From the NCBI GenBank assembly GCA_049514555.1, contig JBEKUY010000004.1, positions 186,001-250,000 on the forward strand: DNA of 64,000 nt, in the 5' to 3' direction. This stretch comes from JBEKUY01 sp049514555 (GTDB taxonomy: Bacteria > Acidobacteriota > Terriglobia > Acidiferrales > UBA7541). Position 1 is the first letter of the stretch; every line of letters starts with the position of its first letter. The notes under the pieces were generated by a model. It saw only the letters and a program-made list of their open reading frames with translations, did no database searches and was not told the DNA's origin. Position numbers and translations under genes: made by a program. Shown here in pieces: positions 17,130-25,135 of the stretch.

Positions 17130-17228
17130 TGAGTGTGCAACTCGCGAAACCGCATCAAGCTCTCACGCCCCTGCGGCGTCTCTCCTAGCCGGGCCGGCGC
17201 CCTTCGTCCCTTTTGCCCGAATGGGGGA

Positions 17229-17423
17229 ATGTGCTATAAACTCTGGGCCGTGGAAAAGGCTGCAACTAAGGACTTGGTGTCCCCCGCGGACGACCGGGTG
17301 AAAAGGCCTACCGAGGAGCCTTCGCGTTACTGCCCGGTCTGCTCGCAGCCGCTGGCAGCGAACCACTGCAAGCTGGTTTGCCCGATTTGCGGATACTACA
17401 TGTCCTGTTCGGATTACTACTGA
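17229..17423 (+). CDS. Small zinc-ribbon protein
   Basis: A 64-residue (or shorter) protein ending in a treble-cysteine zinc ribbon: YCPVCSQPL, then LVCPICGYYMSCSDYY, with two CPxC knuckles 17 residues apart. The first half is charged and probably disordered. The start is uncertain: ATG 17229 gives MCYKLWAVEKAATK, GTG 17250 gives VEKAATKDLV, and upstream ATGs in the same frame lack support. It precedes the STAS gene by 65 bases on the same strand and may be cotranscribed with it. I do not recognise a specific family; rubredoxin-like or RNA/DNA-binding ribbons look alike at this length. Confidence 0.65.
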   Translation: MCYKLWAVEKAATKDLVSPADDRVKRPTEEPSRYCPVCSQPLAANHCKLVCPICGYYMSCSDYY

Positions 17424-17488
17424 TCGTTTCTTGCGACGCCGGATCGCCTGCTTCCGGAGTCAATCTCGCACGCAGAGGAGGAAGGACC

Positions 17489-17836
17489 GTGGCACTGAAA
17501 GTGACAAGCCGGGAAGTGGATGGTGTTTCCGTTCTGGCGCTGGAAGGACGCGTCGTGCTCGGGGAAGAGAGCACTCTGCTCCGTGAAAAGGTGAAGGGAT
17601 TGCTCAGCCAGGGCAAAAAGAAGATCGTGCTGAACATGAGCAACGTCACGTTTATCGACAGCGCCGGGCTGGGCACGCTGGTGGCGGCGCACAGCAGCGC
17701 GAAGACTCAAGGCGCCGCGCTGAAGCTCTGCCACCTGGGCGCGAAGTTCCAGGAAGTGCTGCAGATCACGAAGCTGGTCACGGTCTTCGACGTGGAAAAG
17801 ACCGAAGCCGACGCCGTCCGCAGCTTCTCGAAGTAA
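17489..17836 (+). CDS. STAS-domain anti-sigma factor antagonist
   Basis: A 115-residue single STAS domain of the SpoIIAA/RsbV type, a partner-switching regulator that binds an anti-sigma/kinase when dephosphorylated. The phosphorylatable serine lies in the conserved TFIDSAGLGTLVAAH, preceded by KKKIVLNMSNV. The start is GTG at 17489 (VALKVTSREVDG), strongly supported by AGAGGAGGAAGG immediately upstream; the longer open frame upstream, which would add a spurious lipoprotein-like leader, is not needed. No cognate anti-sigma kinase or phosphatase is adjacent, so its partner is encoded elsewhere. Confidence 0.93.
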   Translation: MALKVTSREVDGVSVLALEGRVVLGEESTLLREKVKGLLSQGKKKIVLNMSNVTFIDSAGLGTLVAAHSSAKTQGAALKLCHLGAKFQEVLQITKLVTVFDVEKTEADAVRSFSK

Positions 17837-17931
17837 TTTCTCGGCGGGGGCGCAGCCAATCGAGTGAGCTCGGGGGAGCGTTCCCCCGGCTGCCGCCATG
17901 GACGTTCTGCGTCCCTGCCAACCCATTCCAT

Positions 17932-19293
17932 TCACTCTTCCAGCCGGTAAATCGTGATTCCGCTCAGGAGCTTGGGATAGAAGTCGGTGGACTTCTGCGG
18001 CAGGACCTCGCCCGCGGTGGCGATGCGCATCACCTGTTCGACCGCGACCGGGTTCAAGACGAAGGCGACTTGCGCCGCGCCGCGGTCCACCGCGGCGATG
18101 GCTGCATCCACTTCGCGTTCGTAGGTGATATGCGTCTCCGCAGTGACGGCCTGCTCGGTGATGCCGAGGCATCTTCCCAGAAGGAATTGGTGAAGCAACA
18201 CGACGTCCAGCTCGCGCTGCGGCGGTGAGATCGCCGGCAAGAGTTTCGCCAGATCCGCCCCGTGCTTTAGGCAGAGAACGAAGAACGCCTGCTCCCCACA
18301 CCAGCTCCGGTCGGCGCCGGCGTAAATTCCGACGCAGCGGCGGCTGCGGTCGCGCCATTCTTCGGTGAAGTGGCTCTGGAACGCATCGTAGGCCTGACTG
18401 CGCTCGCGCTGGTCGTTGAAGGGATGTACGCCGATATCGAAATGGGGCAGGAGTTGGCCGAACAGGTGATGAAGGCTGAAGTCTATTAGATTGGAGACGA
18501 CGCGATGGGTCGGCAGAATGGTCAGGCCCTCGCTATGCGCGTTGATGAAAGTCATCATGGTGCGCTCACTCGCCGCATCGGGACCGGCAGCGCCGGCGGC
18601 GCGGCGTTCATTGCGATAGTTCAGAGCGGTTTCGTAGCGATGGTGGCCGTCGGCGATAACGAGCTTCTGCGGCCCCATGAGCCGCTGGATTTCGGCCACC
18701 TGCGCCGGGTCCGCAATCGGCCAGAGCCGGTGGAGAACGCCAAACTCGTCGCGCACGTCCACAGCAGGATGCGCCGCTGCAGCGGCCTGGTTCAGCAGCG
18801 CGTCCACACGGCATTCCGGGTCCGAGTACAACATGAAGAGCTGGCCGGTCTGCGCGCGGGTGTGTCGCAACAACTCGAGGCGGTCGGCCTTGGGCGCCGA
18901 AAGCGTTTGCTCGTGGCGAAACACGACGCCTGCCTCGTAGTCTTCCAGTCTGCCCAGACCGATAAAGCCTTTGCGCACGCGGCGTTCGTTCGAGCCGGGG
19001 ACAGCATAATCCTGGAAATACGCATAGAACGCGGGCACCGAGTCCCGCACGATTGTGCCTTCAGCGATCCAGCGCTCCAGCGCCGCAGCGGCGCGCGTAT
19101 AAACGTTCTCCTGCGGCGTGTCGGCCGGGAACGTTCGGCCCTTTTCAATGCCGATCAGATTGTGGGGATCGGCGGCGTAATACTTTTCCTGCATCTCGGG
19201 AGAAATCTTGTCGTAGGGCTGGGTGAGGACGCGTTCGGGCATGACGAGCGCGGGGTTATACCGGTGGGCACGGAAGGGATAGACCTGGGCCAT
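17932..19293 (-). CDS. DUF1015 family protein
   Basis: A 453-residue protein of the DUF1015 family, widespread and often called a HTH-like or SpoOJ-like protein, but with no established activity. Family features are the N-terminal YPFRAHRYNP and QPYDKISPEMQEKYY, VRKGFIGLGRLEDYEAG, VIADGHHRYETALNYRNER in the middle, and FVLNPVAVEQVMRIATAGEVLPQKST near the end, where DFYPKLLSGI closes the fold. The ATG at 19293 is chosen because AAGAGGAG precedes it and MAQVYPFRAH begins the conserved domain; the frame extends upstream through low-complexity repeat DNA. It ends 95 bases from the convergent STAS gene. Confidence 0.9.
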   Translation of the reverse strand: MAQVYPFRAHRYNPALVMPERVLTQPYDKISPEMQEKYYAADPHNLIGIEKGRTFPADTPQENVYTRAAAALERWIAEGTIVRDSVPAFYAYFQDYAVPGSNERRVRKGFIGLGRLEDYEAGVVFRHEQTLSAPKADRLELLRHTRAQTGQLFMLYSDPECRVDALLNQAAAAAHPAVDVRDEFGVLHRLWPIADPAQVAEIQRLMGPQKLVIADGHHRYETALNYRNERRAAGAAGPDAASERTMMTFINAHSEGLTILPTHRVVSNLIDFSLHHLFGQLLPHFDIGVHPFNDQRERSQAYDAFQSHFTEEWRDRSRRCVGIYAGADRSWCGEQAFFVLCLKHGADLAKLLPAISPPQRELDVVLLHQFLLGRCLGITEQAVTAETHITYEREVDAAIAAVDRGAAQVAFVLNPVAVEQVMRIATAGEVLPQKSTDFYPKLLSGITIYRLEE

Positions 19294-19433
19294 GGCTCCT
19301 CTTTCGGAATCCCGAGAAACCCGCGATTGTAAGCGATAACCAGCCCTTCGCAAAAGGCTCTCAGGGTAAACCCCTGGCGCGACATCCGTGGCAGGCCTGT
19401 GGAAAAGTACCCCCACCCCCCACCTTTTTTTGT

Positions 19434-19550
19434 AACTGCGGATTCTAAAGGGTTTTAAGTCCAATGTTTCAGAACTGCGGATTATAAATGGGTTACAGGC
19501 GCGTTTTATGGAACTGCGCATTCTAAAGGGGATAGAAACGGACGTTGAAC
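19434..19550. repeat. Three tandem 39-bp repeat units in a 440-bp intergenic region
   Basis: The block AACTGCGGATTCTAAAGGG starts at 19434 and recurs with small changes at 19473 (AACTGCGGATTATAAATGGG) and 19512 (AACTGCGCATTCTAAAGGG). That is an exact 39-bp period, while the remaining half of each unit is much less conserved. A second short motif follows twice (TTGAACGTTTGAAGG at 19545 and TTGGAACGTTTAGAAGGG at 19568). The surrounding gap (19294-19734) between the DUF1015 and CAP genes is AT-rich near 19620-19680 and holds one perfect DnaA-box-like TTATCCACA at 19662-19670, but no gene. A cytosine run (19410-19422) sits just before the first unit. Confidence 0.75.
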
Positions 19551-19734
19551 GTTTGAAGGTTAAAACGTTGGAACGTTTAGAAGGGACGGTAGACAGTGGC
19601 GGGCGACTTGTCACAGCCCATGATAGCACATATGTACACAGATGTCAAGATATGTTTATAGTTATCCACAGTTTCGAATTGGCCGAGGAGTTCGAATCGA
19701 CCCGGGACCCGCCCGGCACCGCCATGGGGCGAAC

Positions 19735-20244
19735 TCAGCGGGACCTCTTGGGGGGCGGGTCGGGCGGGCGGATGAAGTCCTGCACGATGAAGACTGAGTC
19801 GCGTCCCTCGATGGCGACGCCGACGCCGGTCTGGGTCATCGCCTTGTCGAGCATGTTTCTGCGGTGGCCGGAGCTCTGCAGCCAGTGCTGGACGGCCACG
19901 GGGGCGGGATCATCGTAGCCGCGCTCCTGGAAGAGGTTCTCGGCGCAATTTCTCCAGCGGATCTGACTATCATTGAGGCGCTCGCCGAGGTCGCCGCGCA
20001 CCGGGTCGCGGTGCGCGAAGAAATTGTGGGTGGCCATGTTCAGGGCTTGCCGCCGCGCTTCCTGCGCCAGGCTTTCGTTCCACTCGAGACGCTCCAACCC
20101 TTGCGCTAGCCGCGCGCGATTCACTTCCTCGAAGACCCGGCGCTCGGTCTCTCGCGCGTTGATCCGCGGCTGCGATCCGAGCGGAGATACCGCCAGGAGC
20201 AGCATTGCCAGTCCCGCTTCCGCCTGCCGGATTCGCTTCAGCAT
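19735..20244 (-). CDS. CAP-domain (YkwD/SCP-like) secreted protein
   Basis: A 169-residue exported protein with a CAP/SCP domain, family of YkwD. The N-terminus has a short signal-like stretch (AGLAMLLLAVSPLGSQ). The CAP core shows VFEEVNRARLAQGLERLEW, ALNMATHNFFAHRDP, WRNCAENLFQERGYDDP, WLQSSGHRRNML and TQTGVGVAI, so both histidines and the glutamate of the usual CAP pocket are present. Bacterial CAP proteins have no agreed enzymatic role; some bind lipids or affect the envelope. It ends in a proline-rich tail. It stands alone between the 39-bp repeats and the large accessory gene. Confidence 0.9.
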   Translation of the reverse strand: MLKRIRQAEAGLAMLLLAVSPLGSQPRINARETERRVFEEVNRARLAQGLERLEWNESLAQEARRQALNMATHNFFAHRDPVRGDLGERLNDSQIRWRNCAENLFQERGYDDPAPVAVQHWLQSSGHRRNMLDKAMTQTGVGVAIEGRDSVFIVQDFIRPPDPPPKRSR

Positions 20245-20384
20245 TTCAGCGCGCTCTCCGGGCGCGGCGCCTCATAATTATCTACAGGGTATTCGATGTG
20301 GCCTGATTCCGTTTGCTCAATCGAGTGGCTGGTCCCTTTTGCTTCTTGAAATGTCCGCCGAAAGAACAGATTCTCTTCGTCCGT

Positions 20385-22682
20385 CTATATCCGACGTCCG
20401 TGCTTATCGGCGAACGCGTCGCCGAGGACCTCTCTAATCGTCAACCTCGAGATAAGCTCAACATGACGGCCAATCCACCGTTTCTCGTGGCGGTACCTAC
20501 CTACTTCTAAGTACGGCATTTCCAAGTGCTTCCGAGTAAGAAAAATCGGCCTCTGTGCAGCCACTACTAATTGTTCAAAAAAAAGCTTGTCGTCGGGAGT
20601 GAATGAGTCAGAAAGTGTGCAAAAGGCGAGATACGCGCCGGTCTTTTCGCCGAGCTGCAGGATGGCTTTCCTCTGATTTTCTTCCATCTCCTCCAGAGAT
20701 TTGCACTCCCCGATTACAACATCAACATCCTCCTGCAAAAATGCTGAGGCGAAGAGTGCGAAATCGCGCTCGCCGTGTGTTGTTCCATCTGTATAGTCGA
20801 AGGAGGGCGCGTACTTCACGTCATGGCCGATGAAATGATCTAGGAAAAGGAGTGAGAGAATCGTAGTCAGGCATCCCGCGACCTTTCCCTCTAGTCTGAA
20901 CAAACCGTCAGAGACGTAGAACCACGGCATTCCGTCCAGATTTGGAACCTGCTGAACGTGAAAGCACTTCTTACATCTGAAGTCTGTGCCGAGGTCACTT
21001 AGGTGGTACCAGTCGTGTCGCTGACATCGGTCACACTGCAGTTCAAATCCCTGCCGCAGGACTCGTGTCTCCACCAGTCGTGACAGGATGGACTCGAATG
21101 CCTTTTGCCTGTCGCTTTTCCCGGCGGGGAGGGCGCTGTAAATAACTCTACGAACATCATTGGCCGGTGTTCGCAAGCCGTAAGCTAACTTCTCGATGAT
21201 TTCCCGTACGCCGGAATTTTGGAGCACCGTGCAAGGCAGTAGACCACCCAATTGTTCGACAATGCGTTCCAACGTCAGGCCGGGAGTGCTGGTCTTCAGA
21301 TAAGTAAATCCGCCATCTTTCAGGTAGGCCCGAAGTACTTCTGTTACCTTTGGCTCCTCAATCGAGACGTTTTCTCTGTCCCCCGTCTGTAAGACGACTG
21401 TCCCGTGTTTGCTCACCCTGGAAGAATAAGGTTCATACCCGTGCCCAACCTTTTGGTTTGCGAGTGCGTCGCATTCAGGATGCAACCAAGGGAGCCTAAA
21501 AGTGCGCTCGTCGTCCGCTGTGCCGAGTGCCTGAAGGTCCGTCGCCCAGTGCTGCGAGAGATATGGCCCCGCCAATGCGCAGTCCGGTCCACTGCCGCGG
21601 AGGGTTCCGTGGCCATCGTTGAAAACAACTACTTCGTTGCCTTCTTCTGAAACAGGTGGACGGATTTGCATTTCGGGGTGAACGTCACGGTCGCGCTCCC
21701 ATGTCCGAAAACGCGGAACCCAGCCCTGCAGTGAAAGCCGTTCCGCGTTGACACCTAAGCTCACAAACCACTTTCTCGCGTCCTCCAATTGAGAATCGTC
21801 GACGCTTCTCGCTTTTACGACTTCCGCAAGAGTTGTGACGTTTTGGTTTATCGGATGGACCGACCGCTCGGCGAACAGCTTGGCGCTCTGCGAGAAATCC
21901 TGGTAGTGGCTTGTGGGTAGGGCGAAAACTCGATATCCAGCAGCTCTCAGATTCCAGTAGTCCACGATGTCGAACATATTCTCTGCGTCCATGAGGAAGA
22001 GAATTTGATTGTCAAACGTGCTTGGAGTGGGGATGTCAAGCTGCAAAGTCGTGATGTGAATTGGGAATACCCATTCATGCAGAGAAAACGATTTCCGAAA
22101 ATCCTCGTTATAAGTGATAAGTTTTCCGTCGAACTCGCTTGCCAGCACGGTGTTGCCGTTGCTGTCTTCAGGATAACTTCCAAATCGCGCAGCGAGGAAT
22201 GTTCTGGGGGCACCAGGAGCGTCGAGGTCAATGTAGCCGTACTTTTCCTGAGGCTTGTGCAGAAAACGAAATTCATCACGCCAATACTGCTGAAGGAAAG
22301 GCCACACTTCAAGGAACGACATCACTTCCCGTGTGCCCCAGGGGTTCCATCGCATCACATCTGGTGGGAGAGTGCGCTCCTTAAATGGCGCGAGAAAGGA
22401 AGGCAGCGGAGTGTTGGAGTAGTTGATGAGGATATCGGGGTCGAACGCCTTCAAGAGCCACAACTGCTCTTGTTCGTAGGTGCAGTCTTCGAAGAGGTAG
22501 TGAACGCCAACTTGCTTGCGGGCGCTTCCGTCGAGGACGAGCACGGGATTGAGAATCCCGCCCCATAAGAGGGCGTTCAACCTGAACACTTTTTCGAGCG
22601 TGGCCGGATCTGGTTTCTCGACTAGAAAAGCTAGGCGGACGGGCCGCGTATTATAGTTGATTTGTATAGTTCGAGTACTCAT
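20385..22682 (-). CDS. Large unfamiliar protein with zinc ribbon and PD-(D/E)xK-like nuclease motif
   Basis: A 765-residue protein I cannot assign. Residues about 1-110 look like a Rossmann-type domain (RPVRLAFLVEKPDPATLEKVFRL, ALLWGGILNPVLVLD, then FDPDILINYSNT). The middle is long and featureless. A zinc ribbon lies at about 550-573 (CDRC and CKKC, 16 residues between the pairs). The C-terminal ~130 residues resemble a restriction-endonuclease fold: ERDF with D640, then DVVIGECKS with E659 and K661, followed by a helix (LEEMEENQRKAILQL). This is the layout of a PD-(D/E)xK site. The coding DNA is visibly more AT-rich than its neighbours, suggesting transfer. The start is uncertain: ATG 22682 (MSTRTIQINY) begins the first conserved strand, but no Shine-Dalgarno is clear; in-frame ATGs lie 5 and 11 codons upstream. 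A stand-alone defence gene is a possibility, not a conclusion. Confidence 0.75.
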   Translation of the reverse strand: MSTRTIQINYNTRPVRLAFLVEKPDPATLEKVFRLNALLWGGILNPVLVLDGSARKQVGVHYLFEDCTYEQEQLWLLKAFDPDILINYSNTPLPSFLAPFKERTLPPDVMRWNPWGTREVMSFLEVWPFLQQYWRDEFRFLHKPQEKYGYIDLDAPGAPRTFLAARFGSYPEDSNGNTVLASEFDGKLITYNEDFRKSFSLHEWVFPIHITTLQLDIPTPSTFDNQILFLMDAENMFDIVDYWNLRAAGYRVFALPTSHYQDFSQSAKLFAERSVHPINQNVTTLAEVVKARSVDDSQLEDARKWFVSLGVNAERLSLQGWVPRFRTWERDRDVHPEMQIRPPVSEEGNEVVVFNDGHGTLRGSGPDCALAGPYLSQHWATDLQALGTADDERTFRLPWLHPECDALANQKVGHGYEPYSSRVSKHGTVVLQTGDRENVSIEEPKVTEVLRAYLKDGGFTYLKTSTPGLTLERIVEQLGGLLPCTVLQNSGVREIIEKLAYGLRTPANDVRRVIYSALPAGKSDRQKAFESILSRLVETRVLRQGFELQCDRCQRHDWYHLSDLGTDFRCKKCFHVQQVPNLDGMPWFYVSDGLFRLEGKVAGCLTTILSLLFLDHFIGHDVKYAPSFDYTDGTTHGERDFALFASAFLQEDVDVVIGECKSLEEMEENQRKAILQLGEKTGAYLAFCTLSDSFTPDDKLFFEQLVVAAQRPIFLTRKHLEMPYLEVGRYRHEKRWIGRHVELISRLTIREVLGDAFADKHGRRI

Positions 22683-22840
22683 AGAGAGGCATCGCATTCT
22701 ACTACTTTCCAACACTATGTTCCGAAGAGCACGGTGGAGTTAGCGGGCGTGCGATGGAGGCGCCCCAATTCGTCTCAGCGGCTTACGCCTGCGCCGCCCG
22801 CCAGCGCGGTTCACCCGGAACGGCAAGTTCCCCCGACCAA

Positions 22841-23164
22841 TTAGCGTCTTCGCGATTTGATGTCGTCGTAAACGAAGATAGAGAGCACCACGAGGATCCA
22901 CGCGGGGAAGGCCGCCAGGCCGGGTATGGCTTCGAAAATCAAGCCCGGGAGAATCGCCCATCGCCGGCCGAGAATGAGAAACAACAGGAGGGCCGTGCCC
23001 AGATCGACCGCCCACTGGGCCGGCGGCACGAACGCGATCCAGAACGAAATGAGATCCGATACCGCAGCCACCGCAAAGGCAAGGGCGAATCGCTTCCACG
23101 AGGGCCGCGCGGCCGGAGCTCGCGGCTGACCTGCCGCCAGTACGATTGGTTCATGGTGCGCCAC
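22841..23164 (-). CDS. Small integral membrane protein
   Basis: A 107-residue protein with about three to four hydrophobic segments: ALAFAVAAVSDLISFWIAF, AVDLGTALLLFLILG, WAILPGLIFEAIPGLAAF and WILVVLSIFVY, ending in a basic tail (DDIKSRRR). The N-terminal 25 residues are polar. No catalytic motif is visible. It lies upstream of, and on the same strand as, the large accessory gene, about 160 bases away. I do not recognise the family; coding status is supported by the consistent membrane-protein pattern. Confidence 0.65.
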   Translation of the reverse strand: MAHHEPIVLAAGQPRAPAARPSWKRFALAFAVAAVSDLISFWIAFVPPAQWAVDLGTALLLFLILGRRWAILPGLIFEAIPGLAAFPAWILVVLSIFVYDDIKSRRR

Positions 23165-23304
23165 GGGGACCTTCCAGATCGAGATTCACAGTTTCTTGCT
23201 TCACGGCCCGGCCGTCGTCTTTCCCACTTTCGGCTTTGAACATTCGACTGTCAACTGGCCATTTGGCACAAGGCCTGCGGCGCGTCCCGAAATTGCAGCG
23301 TGGC

Positions 23305-23340
23305 GGTCCCGTAAGAGCATCCGGTCCCGCAAGAGCATCC
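23305..23340. repeat. 18-bp tandem direct repeat in a gene-free stretch
   Basis: GGTCCCGTAAGAGCATCC (23305-23322) is followed at once by GGTCCCGCAAGAGCATCC (23323-23340), one mismatch apart. It sits in a 469-base stretch (23165-23633) between a minus-strand and a plus-strand membrane-protein gene. I see no convincing gene there. A short segment near 23449-23472 (TCTCAGCGGCTAACG) resembles one near 22774-22790 (TCTCAGCGGCTTACG), on the other side of the small membrane gene. Confidence 0.5.
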
Positions 23341-23633
23341 GGGGTGCAAACGGCGCGGACGCGGAGAACGAAGGCAGAAGTGCGTGGTGAGCGAAGTCAA
23401 AGCTCGCACCATTGAAAAACCGAATGCCAAGGATGCAGCGCCCAAAACTCATCTCAGCGGCTAACGTCAGCGCCACCCGGCAACATGACTTCCGAGTACG
23501 CGGTAACTCGGGAGAAATCGCGCCTCGAAGGCGAGGAACCACGTCCACATCTACCCGATCGTGTCCGCCGCATGCTACTATCCCGCCATTGTTCCGCAGT
23601 TGTTTCCCCAGTCCTGCGGCAGAGGAGGGAATG

Positions 23634-23948
23634 ATGCGCTGGTATTTGTATGTGGTTTACTTTTTCGGTGGCGCTTTTCTCGTGAACGCGGTTCCGCACT
23701 TCATCAACGGCGTGTCGGGGCGCCGGTTCCCGACCCCCTTCGCTTCCCCGCCCGGCCGTGGACAGTCTTCGCCGCTGGTCAACGTGCTATGGGGCGCGTT
23801 CAACCTAGCAATCGGATACCTGCTGCTGATCCAGGTTGGAGAGTTCCACGTCCGCCAGACGCCCGAAGTGCTCCTTGTTGGAGCCGGGGGCCTGCTGATG
23901 GCAGTCATGCTGTCCCGGGCGTTCGGGCGTATTTACGGCGGCCAATAG
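23634..23948 (+). CDS. Small integral membrane protein
   Basis: A 104-residue membrane protein. Hydrophobic segments are YLYVVYFFGGAFLVNAV, VNVLWGAFNLAIGYLLLI and VLLVGAGGLLMAVMLSRAF, giving about three spans. A conserved-looking loop PHFINGVSGRRFPTPF lies between the first two; similar short proteins with a PHF/FPTPF loop are found as hypothetical proteins. AGGAGG five bases upstream favours the second of two adjacent ATGs (23634). No operon partner is near. Function unknown. Confidence 0.75.
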   Translation: MRWYLYVVYFFGGAFLVNAVPHFINGVSGRRFPTPFASPPGRGQSSPLVNVLWGAFNLAIGYLLLIQVGEFHVRQTPEVLLVGAGGLLMAVMLSRAFGRIYGGQ

Positions 23949-24146
23949 GGCGGCGAGCTAGAGGGGCTGGCTGCGACTCAGGTTCCAGACTGGGCAAGAT
24001 CAATCACACTGAGCTTCTTCGAAGGATTCTCCACCACCCTGATATCGAGAACCCCCTTCCGCACCTGGGTGACGCGTCCCGCTTGGTCGTAATTGTGCGT
24101 CTCTGAGCCCGAAGGGTCGGTTACAGGCCTCCGGCACGTATTCATT

Positions 24147-24863
24147 TCAGCGGGTAAATGATGCGTGTGGAAGATAGATATTCAGAAACGCTGCGACAGA
24201 GAGATTGAACAGGTCCACCAATACGTGCGCCAACACGGGAAAGCGCAGGCTTCCGGTTTTGCGATAGGCAATCGCCCAAGCCACGCCCATGAGAAACGTG
24301 CTGATGACGGTGGCAGGGTGACGATTTGCAATCGAAGTTACTCCGAGCGTCAGGGGGTGGGCCAGCGCAAACAAGGAACTGGAAAACAACACGCTTATCC
24401 AGCCCGGCCAGCCAGACGTCGCGTCTGATAGTACGCCACGCCAATAACCTTCCTCCAAAAACGGATTGATCAGTGCAAAGACCAGCCATGGCAGCCAGAT
24501 CCAGATGGGAGCCAGCATTCTCCAGTGCAACAAGAAAAGGGGAAAAGGAATCAGCGCAACCAAGAGCGCCAGTGCAGACCACCCCCAAGCCCCTTGTGGA
24601 GGGCCTGCCCAGCTTCGAAGCGATGCCTTGCTCCCGCCTATGCGAATGAGCAGCGCGAACAGACCCCACGATACGAGAATGATGGGAACCCACGCCCATA
24701 GTCCTAGTGCGCGTCCTGCGAGCATTGCAGTTAGACGACCTAGCACGATGATCACAAATGGCGACAGCAGGATGAACCATCGGCGCGATTTGCTTGTGTG
24801 AATCTTCGCCTTGATTTCTTGCGCGAGCGCCTTCAATGGATCACCGCCTTTCGTTCGAGACAA
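24147..24863 (-). CDS. CPBP-family intramembrane glutamic protease
   Basis: A 238-residue multi-spanning membrane protein of the CPBP/CAAX-protease-related (ABI) family. All three family motifs are present: EExxxR in FLEEGYWRGVL, FxxxH in SSLFALAHP and HxxxD in VLAHVLVDLFNL. The N-terminal ~35 residues are basic and cytoplasmic, followed by about six to eight hydrophobic segments. Members are proposed intramembrane endopeptidases; some confer bacteriocin self-immunity or act on exported peptides, but the substrate here is unknown. No bacteriocin-like gene is adjacent. The ATG at 24863 is the first in frame. Confidence 0.9.
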   Translation of the reverse strand: MSRTKGGDPLKALAQEIKAKIHTSKSRRWFILLSPFVIIVLGRLTAMLAGRALGLWAWVPIILVSWGLFALLIRIGGSKASLRSWAGPPQGAWGWSALALLVALIPFPLFLLHWRMLAPIWIWLPWLVFALINPFLEEGYWRGVLSDATSGWPGWISVLFSSSLFALAHPLTLGVTSIANRHPATVISTFLMGVAWAIAYRKTGSLRFPVLAHVLVDLFNLSVAAFLNIYLPHASFTR

Positions 24864-25038
24864 ACGATCGTGCCCCTAACAACGGTGGGCCACAGGGCAT
24901 CTACCCTGAGTACGGAAGTCCCCAGTGCCAGGTTTCACTTTATTTCTATGAGCGCGCAAGCCGGACCCCTGGGCGAATGGCCCGATTGGCAAGAGAAATC
25001 CCTCACGTGCGTTTGGGATGACGGATGGAAGCGAGGAT

Positions 25039-25100
25039 GCCGGGCTAAAGCCCGGCGCTACAGGGGAAGACGGGAAAGGCCTCGGGTCTAAAGACCCGAG
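25039..25100. repeat. Pair of REP-like palindromes upstream of gph
   Basis: Two perfect palindromes with a shared TAAA centre lie 42 bases apart: GCCGGGCTAAAGCCCGGC (25039-25056) and CTCGGGTCTAAAGACCCGAG (25081-25100). Each is followed by a (GC)CTAC-type tail (GCGCTACAGG, CTACTTGG). There is no T-run, so these do not look like intrinsic terminators. Dispersed GGGCTAAAGCCC-type palindromes are common in GC-rich bacterial genomes. They occupy the 272-base gap between the divergent CPBP and gph genes. Confidence 0.7.
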
Positions 25101-25135
25101 CTACTTGGCTGCGGACATAATACAATCGGAGATTC

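Noticed and set aside
17378..17488. Lipoprotein-like leader in front of the STAS protein
   Set aside because: A strong ribosome-binding site and start at 17489 explain the gene; the upstream extension overlaps the zinc-ribbon gene.
19434..19550. CRISPR array
   Set aside because: Units are tandem with no unique spacers between identical repeats and no cas genes are in the window.
19662..19670. Chromosomal origin from a DnaA box
   Set aside because: Only one perfect TTATCCACA is seen, with no dnaA, dnaN, cluster of boxes or typical origin genes nearby.
19685..19705. tRNA-like T-loop sequence (GTTCGAATC)
   Set aside because: The remaining arms of a cloverleaf are missing around it.
22774..23472. 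Integron attC-like sites flanking the small membrane gene
   Set aside because: The shared segment is short and lacks the inverted-repeat structure of attC; no integrase is visible.
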